This document shows, one piece after another, positions 34,905-39,882 of a stretch of DNA of 39,882 bases. The notes under the pieces are model-generated. The model saw only the letters and a list, made by a program, of their open reading frames with translations, was not told the DNA's origin and ran no database searches. The DNA lies in assembly GCA_964460075.1 (NCBI GenBank), contig CAYWPC010000021.1:1-39882 (forward strand). Direction: 5' to 3'. The stretch's first letter is position 1, and the number at the start of each line of letters is the position of its first letter. This stretch comes from JAMBLL01 sp964460075 (GTDB lineage Bacteria > Actinomycetota > Acidimicrobiia > Spongiisociales > UBA5794). The position numbers were made by a program, and so were the translations under genes.

Positions 34905-35314
34905 AGTTCTTCCCTCTTCACGAACTTTGTCTTGATCGGTAGCTTGTGGGCTGCGAGACGCAATGCTTCTTTGGCGAGTTCCTCATCCACACCCGCCATC
35001 TCGAACATGACGCGGCCTGGCTTCACAACGGCTACCCAGTACTCGGGGTTCCCCTTGCCGGACCCCATGCGAGTCTCCGCAGGTTTCTCGGTGATCGGCT
35101 TGTCAGGGAAGATGGTGATCCAGACCTTCCCTCCACGCTTGATCTTGCGAGTCATCGCGATACGAGCTGCCTCTATTTGGCGGGATGTGATCCAGCCACG
35201 CTCCTGGGCTTGCAAGCCGTACTCACCGAACGAGACCTGAACCCCGCCCTTCGCGTTGCCCTGCATGCGACCTTTCTGCACCTTGCGGTACTTGGTGCGT
35301 TTCGGCATCAACAT
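34901..35314 (-). CDS. rplP: 50S ribosomal protein L16
   Basis: Located near the A site and important for tRNA accommodation. It has 137 residues with MPKRTKYRKVQKGRMQGNAK, the SRQIEAARIAMTRKIKRGGK signature and the RMGSGKGNPEYWVAVVKPG loop. The ATG two codons downstream is an equally possible start. The gene begins 2 bases after rpsC. Confidence 0.98.
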   Translation of the reverse strand: MLMPKRTKYRKVQKGRMQGNAKGGVQVSFGEYGLQAQERGWITSRQIEAARIAMTRKIKRGGKVWITIFPDKPITEKPAETRMGSGKGNPEYWVAVVKPGRVMFEMAGVDEELAKEALRLAAHKLPIKTKFVKREEL

Positions 35315-35316
35315 GG

Positions 35317-36447
35317 CTAGGCCTCCTCACCGTTCGCGTCGGCGTCGGTAGCCCCCTCGGAAGCGCTCGCTGCTTCCTCTGCGGCTTCCTCGGAAGCGTC
35401 TGCGGCTTCCTCGGCGGCTTGTGGTGGTGCTTCGGTGACGTCGTCAGTGACGACTGGGACCTCGGCATCTGGAGCAGAAGCTTCAGGAACGTCGGACTCC
35501 GGTTGGACCTCAACGGCCACTGTGGTGTCAGGCTCGGCGGTAGGTGCCGCTGCAGCCACGTCTTGAGCCGTGGAAACGGCTTCGCGTGCCTCTGCAAGCT
35601 CTGCGCTCGCCTCGGCTGCTGTGACCTTCTTACCACCGCCGGCCTCAATGAGACGCTTGCCGCTCGGGCGCTTGCCTCCACCAGCCTCAATGATTCGCTT
35701 CTCCGAGCGTCCTGCGGCGGCTTCGGCGCGGGACTTCACAGACCTGCGACGCTTGCGGTCGGCAGGCCCTCCAGCCGCAAGGCGTGCCTCTGCCGCTGCT
35801 CTACCCGCTGAAGTCGACCGCTGCATGACGTCACCCTTGTACACCCACACCTTGATGCCAATGGCACCAACAGTGGTGGCGGCTGTCGCCTGCCCGTAGT
35901 CGATGTCTGCCCGCAGCGTATGGAGCGGGACTCGGCCCTCGAGATACCACTCGCGCCTGCCCATGTCTGCCCCACCGAGCCGACCGGACGCCTGAACGCG
36001 AACACCTTCGGCGCCTGCCTTGAGTGCTGTGGCGACGGTTCGCTTGAGTGCACGACGGAACGACACACGCCCTTCGAGCTGATCCGCAACGCTGCGCGCG
36101 AGCAGAGTCGCGTCGAGCTCAGCGTTGTGAACCTCTACGACATTGAACTTGACTCTGCGCCCGGTGAGATTCTCGAGACCCGATCGAAGCCGCTCAGCCT
36201 CAGACCCTCCCCTGCCGATAACCACTCCTGGCCGGCCGGTGTGAATATCGATTTGAACCTTCTTGTCACCGATGCGCTCGATGTCGATCCGAGAGATCGC
36301 ACCACGCTTGAGCTCGCCAAGCAAGTAGGTGCGGATCTTGTAATCTCCAACAACGTTCGCGGCGTAATCCTTGTCGCTATACCAACGCGACTTCCAATCG
36401 GTGACTATCCCGAGTCGCAGGCCGTATGGATGGGCTTTCTGTCCCAT
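35317..36447 (-). CDS. rpsC: 30S ribosomal protein S3 with a long C-terminal extension
   Basis: Part of the mRNA entry channel, with helicase-like function. MGQKAHPYGLRLGIVTDW starts the protein, overlapping the rplV stop by one base. Residues 1-208 are a normal S3, with the KH domain GRPGVVIGRGGSEAERLR and the DIDYGQATAATTVGAIGIKV segment. The full length is 376, about 150 more than E. coli S3. The extra part is basic to about residue 275, with a duplicated motif RIIEAGGGKR / RLIEAGGGKK at 251-260 and 265-274. After that it is Ala/Glu/Asp-rich and acidic to the end. The frame is continuous into the rplP junction, so this is not a frameshift artefact. Confidence 0.95.
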   Translation of the reverse strand: MGQKAHPYGLRLGIVTDWKSRWYSDKDYAANVVGDYKIRTYLLGELKRGAISRIDIERIGDKKVQIDIHTGRPGVVIGRGGSEAERLRSGLENLTGRRVKFNVVEVHNAELDATLLARSVADQLEGRVSFRRALKRTVATALKAGAEGVRVQASGRLGGADMGRREWYLEGRVPLHTLRADIDYGQATAATTVGAIGIKVWVYKGDVMQRSTSAGRAAAEARLAAGGPADRKRRRSVKSRAEAAAGRSEKRIIEAGGGKRPSGKRLIEAGGGKKVTAAEASAELAEAREAVSTAQDVAAAAPTAEPDTTVAVEVQPESDVPEASAPDAEVPVVTDDVTEAPPQAAEEAADASEEAAEEAASASEGATDADANGEEA

Positions 36448-36791
36448 CAGGCAACCTCCTCCTCGTCTGCAACGATGATCGTGATATGACTCGTGCGCTT
36501 CCGAATCTTCGTGGCGCGACCACGCGCACGCGGGCGCCAACGCTTGAGCGTCGGTCCCTCGTCTGCGTAGGCCTCAGCGACGTACAGTTCGTCTGCGTCG
36601 AGTGCGAAATTGTGTTCTGCGTTCGCAATTGCCGAGTTCAGCACCTTCTTGATGGTGCCTGCGGCTTTGCGGTTTGTGAAGTCGAGCACGACACGCGCCT
36701 CATCGACAGGGAGGCCACGAACGAGATCCAGGACGCGCCGCACCTTGTACGGTGACTGCCTGATGTGCCTCGCGTGTGCTCGCGCCTTCAT
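36447..36791 (-). CDS. rplV: 50S ribosomal protein L22
   Basis: Lines the exit tunnel. It has 114 residues with ARHIRQSPYKVRRVLDLVRG, VLNSAIANAEHN and the beta-hairpin GPTLKRWRPRARGRATKIRK that projects into the tunnel. The start overlaps the rpsS stop by four bases. Confidence 0.98.
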   Translation of the reverse strand: MKARAHARHIRQSPYKVRRVLDLVRGLPVDEARVVLDFTNRKAAGTIKKVLNSAIANAEHNFALDADELYVAEAYADEGPTLKRWRPRARGRATKIRKRTSHITIIVADEEEVA

Positions 36792-37066
36792 CGTCTGCTC
36801 GCTGACTTGTCTGCCTGGTGACCGCGGAACGTCCTCGTTGGTGCAAACTCGCCGAGCTTGTGACCCACCATGGACTCATTGATGAAGACAGGCACGTGCT
36901 TGCGTCCATCATGAACCGCAATGGTGAGACCCACCATCTCAGGGATGATGGTCGAACGACGACTCCACGTGCGGATGACGCGCTTGTCGCCTCCCGTGTT
37001 CGCCTTCTCGACCTTCTTTAGGAGGTGCTCGTCGACGAACGGCCCCTTCTTCAGGCTCCTCGCCAT
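36788..37066 (-). CDS. rpsS: 30S ribosomal protein S19
   Basis: A head protein near the A-site finger. It has 92 residues, MARSLKKGPFVDEHLLKKVE, with TWSRRSTIIPEMVG and the HVPVFINESMVGHKLGEFAP signature. It lies 3 bases after rplB. Confidence 0.98.
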   Translation of the reverse strand: MARSLKKGPFVDEHLLKKVEKANTGGDKRVIRTWSRRSTIIPEMVGLTIAVHDGRKHVPVFINESMVGHKLGEFAPTRTFRGHQADKSASRR

Positions 37067-37069
37067 GAC

Positions 37070-37903
37070 CTACCTCTTCCCTTTCTTCGCCCGACGGCGC
37101 ACGATGTACTTGTCACTTGCCTTGTTCTTCTTACGTGTCCGACGCTCCGGTTTCCCCCATGGGCTTACCGGGTGACGACCACCAGAGCTCTTTCCCTCGC
37201 CACCTCCGAGTGGGTGGTCGACCGGGTTCATAGCAACGCCACGTGACTGGGGTCGCTTTCCCTTCCAACGGTTGCGGCCTGCCTTGCCAATCTTGATCAG
37301 CTCGGCCTCGGTGTTCCCAACTTGGCCGATCGTCGCCCTGCAGTCCAAACTCACCTGGCGCATCTCACCTGAGGGGAGTCGCAGCAGGGCAACCTTGTTC
37401 TCCTTCGACATGAGTTGTATCGCCGTGCCCGCAGATCGTCCCATCTTGGCTCCGCCACCAGGGCGCAACTCGACACCGTGGATGACGGTACCTGTCGGGA
37501 TATTGCGCAGCGGCAACGCGTTCCCTGGTCGAATCTCGGCGCTGGCACCTGATGCGAGCATGTCGCCAACCTTGATACCGACAGGCGCCAGGATGTAACG
37601 CTTCTCACCGTCCACGTAGTGGAGTAGCGCTATACGCGCGTTGCGGTTTGGGTCGTACTCGATCGCTGCGACCTTGGCAGGCACACCGTCTTTCGTCCGA
37701 CGGAAGTCAATAATGCGGTACCGGCGCTTGTGGCCGCCACCGCGATGGCGAGAGGTGATACGGCCGTAAGAGTTCCTGCCAGACGATCGCGTCTTGGGAG
37801 CTAGAAGGCTTTTCTCCGGCTTCGACCTTGTGATCGTATCGAAGTCCGAGACAGTCTGAAATCGCCGTCCAGGCGACGTCGGCTTGAGTTTCTTTACACC
37901 CAT
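37070..37903 (-). CDS. rplB: 50S ribosomal protein L2
   Basis: A core protein of the peptidyl-transferase region. It has 277 residues with KKLKPTSPGRRF, GRITSRHRGGGHKRRYRIID, and the signature AMNPVDHPLGGGEGKSSGGR containing the conserved His near the catalytic centre. It lies 3 bases after rplW. Confidence 0.98.
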   Translation of the reverse strand: MGVKKLKPTSPGRRFQTVSDFDTITRSKPEKSLLAPKTRSSGRNSYGRITSRHRGGGHKRRYRIIDFRRTKDGVPAKVAAIEYDPNRNARIALLHYVDGEKRYILAPVGIKVGDMLASGASAEIRPGNALPLRNIPTGTVIHGVELRPGGGAKMGRSAGTAIQLMSKENKVALLRLPSGEMRQVSLDCRATIGQVGNTEAELIKIGKAGRNRWKGKRPQSRGVAMNPVDHPLGGGEGKSSGGRHPVSPWGKPERRTRKKNKASDKYIVRRRAKKGKR

Positions 37904-37906
37904 GAG

Positions 37907-38194
37907 CTATACCTCGAAGACGTCGATGGAGTCACCGGACGCGAGAGTCACGAGAGCACGCTTGGTGCTCTTCCGCTTCCCTACCGTATATCCGGTGCGC
38001 TTGCGTTTTCCCTGGCGATTCATCGTATTCACGGAGGCAACCTTGACATCGAAGATCTTCTCGATGGCCTGCTTGATCTCGGTCTTGTTCGACCGGGGAT
38101 CCACGATGAACGTGTACGTGTTGTGGTCTGCGACAAGGTCGTATGACTTCTCTGATACGACCGGCTCGAAGATGATGTCGCGTGGGTTCTTCAT
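37907..38194 (-). CDS. rplW: 50S ribosomal protein L23
   Basis: Located at the tunnel exit, docking site for trigger factor and SRP. It has 95 residues with IIFEPVVSEKSYDLVADHNT, FIVDPRSNKTEIKQAIEKIF and a basic region GKRKRTGYTVGKRKSTKRA. The start overlaps the rplD stop (ATGA). Confidence 0.98.
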   Translation of the reverse strand: MKNPRDIIFEPVVSEKSYDLVADHNTYTFIVDPRSNKTEIKQAIEKIFDVKVASVNTMNRQGKRKRTGYTVGKRKSTKRALVTLASGDSIDVFEV

Positions 38195-38880
38195 TCTGCA
38201 TCACCCTCTTGGGATCCTCGGACGCTCGCGGCGTGTTCTTCGGTTCCTCTCGGAGCGGTCTGGCCAAGGTCTAGGGTGCCCTGACTCATGATGATCGTGT
38301 CGGCCCACAGCACATCGTATGTGTTCGCCTGGCCGAGGTTCGAAGCAATGACATGCTTAAGGTTCCGAAACGACTTGATTGCCGTGCGTTCATGATCCTC
38401 TGCGATGAGCAGCACCTTTCCTGTGACCCCCATCGCCTCAAGCAACGCAGTGGCGCTCTTGGTCTTGGGCGTCTCCCAGGAGTCGAAGGTGTCAACAACC
38501 TTGATCTGGCCTTCGGCGGCTCGTGCAGACAGGGCGCTTCTCAGCGCTAGACGCTTCATCTTCTTCGGTGTCCGCTGGCTGTAGTCGCGAGGCTTCGGGC
38601 CGTGGGCTATACCTCCACCAACCCATTGCGGTGAACGGATCGAACCGTGGCGGGCACGTCCAAGTCCCTTCTGACGCCATGGCTTTGCACCACCACCACG
38701 CACCTCAGCACGGGTCTTGGTTGAGTGTGTCCCTGCACGCTTGGCTGCGAGCTGGGCCGTCACAACCTGATGCATCACAGCCGTGTTCGGCTCAATGCCG
38801 AAGATGTCCTCATTCAGTGCCACCGCACCCTTTGGTGTTCCATCTGCGGCGAACAGCTCAGCGGTCAATGTCTCAGCCAT
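38191..38880 (-). CDS. rplD: 50S ribosomal protein L4
   Basis: Its extended loop lines the exit tunnel; in E. coli L4 also represses the S10 operon. It has 229 residues with the loop THSTKTRAEVRGGGAKPWRQ-KGLGRARHG and GPKPRDYSQRTPKKMKRLAL. The C-terminus has an extra tail of about 20 residues (PRGTEEHAASVRGSQEGDAE). Its start overlaps rplC by 8 bases. Confidence 0.98.
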   Translation of the reverse strand: MAETLTAELFAADGTPKGAVALNEDIFGIEPNTAVMHQVVTAQLAAKRAGTHSTKTRAEVRGGGAKPWRQKGLGRARHGSIRSPQWVGGGIAHGPKPRDYSQRTPKKMKRLALRSALSARAAEGQIKVVDTFDSWETPKTKSATALLEAMGVTGKVLLIAEDHERTAIKSFRNLKHVIASNLGQANTYDVLWADTIIMSQGTLDLGQTAPRGTEEHAASVRGSQEGDAE

Positions 38881-39511
38881 CGGTCTTCACCGCCTTCCTC
38901 ACCAGTACCACGGCACCCTTGGGTCCCGGCACGGCGCCACGAAGCAGCAGCAGGTTCCGCTCGGCATCCACCTGGACTACCTCAAGGTTGAGCGTTGTAA
39001 CTTGGTCTCCACCCATACGACCGGGAAGCCGCTTTCCTTTGAACACGCGAGCCGGCGTGGCGCAAGCGCCCACCGATCCGGGTGCTCGATGTACCTTGTG
39101 CACGCCGTGTGAGGCACCCTGCCCCTTGAAGTTGTGTCGCTTCATCACACCAGCGAAGCCCTTGCCCTTCGACACGCTCGTCACGTCGGCCTTCTTGCCC
39201 TCTTCGAGCACATCGGCGACCGTGATGGTCTGACCGAGCTCGTACGCATCTGGATCGTCGACGCGAACCTCGATGACATGACGATGGGGGGCAACGCCTG
39301 CCTTGGCGAAGTGACCCGTTGCGGGGCGGCCTGCCTTGGACACCGACATCTCCTTGAAGGCGATCTGAACCGCGGAATACCCGTCGGTCTCAGGACGCTT
39401 GATCTGGGTCACGACAACGGGACCAGCCTTGACGGCGGTCACCGGAATCGCCCGGTTCTCATCGTCGAAGATCTGGGTCATCCCCAACTTCTCTCCGATG
39501 ATTGCATTCAT
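38873..39511 (-). CDS. rplC: 50S ribosomal protein L3
   Basis: An early assembly protein reaching the peptidyl-transferase centre. It has 212 residues with MNAIIGEKLGMTQIFDDENR, GFAGVMKRHNFKGQGASHG, and the GSVGACATPARVFKGKRLPG-RMGG signature. The start overlaps the rpsJ stop (ATGA). Confidence 0.98.
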   Translation of the reverse strand: MNAIIGEKLGMTQIFDDENRAIPVTAVKAGPVVVTQIKRPETDGYSAVQIAFKEMSVSKAGRPATGHFAKAGVAPHRHVIEVRVDDPDAYELGQTITVADVLEEGKKADVTSVSKGKGFAGVMKRHNFKGQGASHGVHKVHRAPGSVGACATPARVFKGKRLPGRMGGDQVTTLNLEVVQVDAERNLLLLRGAVPGPKGAVVLVRKAVKTDG

Positions 39512-39819
39512 GTCTTGATCTCCACCTCTACGCCCGCAGGTAGGTCGAGCCGCATAAGCGAGTCAACCGTCTTGGGGGTCGGTTCCAGAATGTCGATGAG
39601 CCGCTTGTGGATCCGTATCTCGAAGTGTTCGCGTGACGTCTTGTCGACGTGCGGACCCCGGATGACGGTGTAGCGATGGATCTTGGTCGGTAATGGAACC
39701 GGGCCCTTGACCTTCGCTTGGGTACGGATCACCGTTTCCGCGATCTTTCGCGCGGACTCATCGACGACAGAGTGGTCGTACGCCTTGAGTCGGATGCGGA
39801 TCCGATGCTCGTTTGCCAT
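39508..39819 (-). CDS. rpsJ: 30S ribosomal protein S10
   Basis: The first gene of the S10-spc-alpha run; it also acts in transcription antitermination as NusE. It has 103 residues with RIRIRLKAYDHSVVDESARK, VKGPVPLPTKIHRYTVIRGP and DKTSREHFEIRIHKRLIDIL. The ATG lies directly beside a TAA of the short tuf-rpsJ intergenic sequence; the ribosome-binding site is weak. Confidence 0.98.
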   Translation of the reverse strand: MANEHRIRIRLKAYDHSVVDESARKIAETVIRTQAKVKGPVPLPTKIHRYTVIRGPHVDKTSREHFEIRIHKRLIDILEPTPKTVDSLMRLDLPAGVEVEIKT

Positions 39820-39843
39820 TATTTGTCACTCACTTCGTTCGTG

Positions 39844-39857
39844 GTAGTACGTACTAC
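39844..39857. repeat. Perfect 14-bp palindrome between tuf and rpsJ
   Basis: GTAGTACGTACTAC reads the same on both strands. It lies in the 43-base gap between the EF-Tu stop and the rpsJ start. With no loop it would suit a dimeric DNA-binding protein better than a terminator. Function unknown. Confidence 0.5.
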
Positions 39858-39862
39858 GTCTT

Positions 39863-39882
39863 CTACTTGATGATCTTCGTCA
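39863..39882 (-). CDS. tuf: Elongation factor Tu, last residues only (runs off the right edge)
   Basis: The final codons on the minus strand read (V)TKIIK followed by TAG, the usual EF-Tu C-terminus. The position directly upstream of rpsJ is the standard actinobacterial order fusA-tuf-rpsJ. Only about six codons are visible, so the call rests on these residues and on context. Confidence 0.7.

Overview
The window is 39.9 kb of GC-rich chromosomal DNA from what looks like an actinobacterium (Actinomycetota). The evidence is the gene order alr - tsaE - tsaB - rimI - tsaD - groES - groEL next to rplM-rpsI-glmM-glmS, the short-lid adenylate kinase, and a CIRCE operator in front of groES. Very dense ATGA/TGATG gene coupling and a TakP-type TRAP transporter would suit a deep-branching, possibly aquatic or marine lineage such as Acidimicrobiia. 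That placement is inference. Almost everything is on the minus strand, so the transcriptional order runs from the right end to the left.

Right part (39.9 to 22.9 kb, minus strand): the end of tuf is followed by the S10-spc-alpha ribosomal superoperon: rpsJ-rplC-rplD-rplW-rplB-rpsS-rplV-rpsC-rplP-rpmC-rpsQ-rplN-rplX-rplE-rpsN-rpsH-rplF-rplR-rpsE-rpmD-rplO-secY-adk-map, then rpmJ-rpsM-rpsK-rpsD-rpoA-rplQ. Between map and rpmJ, where infA is usually found, there are instead a lipoprotein gene and an oppositely oriented haloacid-dehalogenase-type gene. S3 carries a long basic-then-acidic C-terminal tail. S14 and S4 are cysteine-poor forms, while L24 and L36 keep zinc-type cysteines.

Middle (22.9 to 16.2 kb): an accessory block with a PadR regulator plus HAAS-type membrane protein pair, a Nudix hydrolase, a universal stress protein, a TRAP transporter (dctQ-dctM convergent with a Tat-exported TakP-like binding protein) and a Yip1-like membrane protein. 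Two strong hairpins act as likely terminators at convergent ends.

Left part (16.1 to 0 kb): truA converges on and overlaps ilvA (plus strand). Then follows a minus-strand run: rplM-rpsI-glmM, a glmS ribozyme plus glmS, acpS, nnr, alr, a P1/DmpA-type peptidase, a family-4 uracil-DNA glycosylase, tsaE-tsaB-rimI-tsaD, an M50 site-2 protease, an uncertain small ORF, and CIRCE-controlled groES-groEL. The run joins amino-sugar and cell-wall precursor supply (GlmM, GlmS, Alr) with tRNA t6A modification (TsaB/D/E), metabolite repair and protein folding.

The most notable element is a well-formed glmS ribozyme (GlcN6P-sensing self-cleaving RNA) in the 317-nt glmM-glmS gap. This RNA class is best known from Firmicutes. 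No tRNA or rRNA gene, CRISPR array, insertion sequence or prophage was seen.
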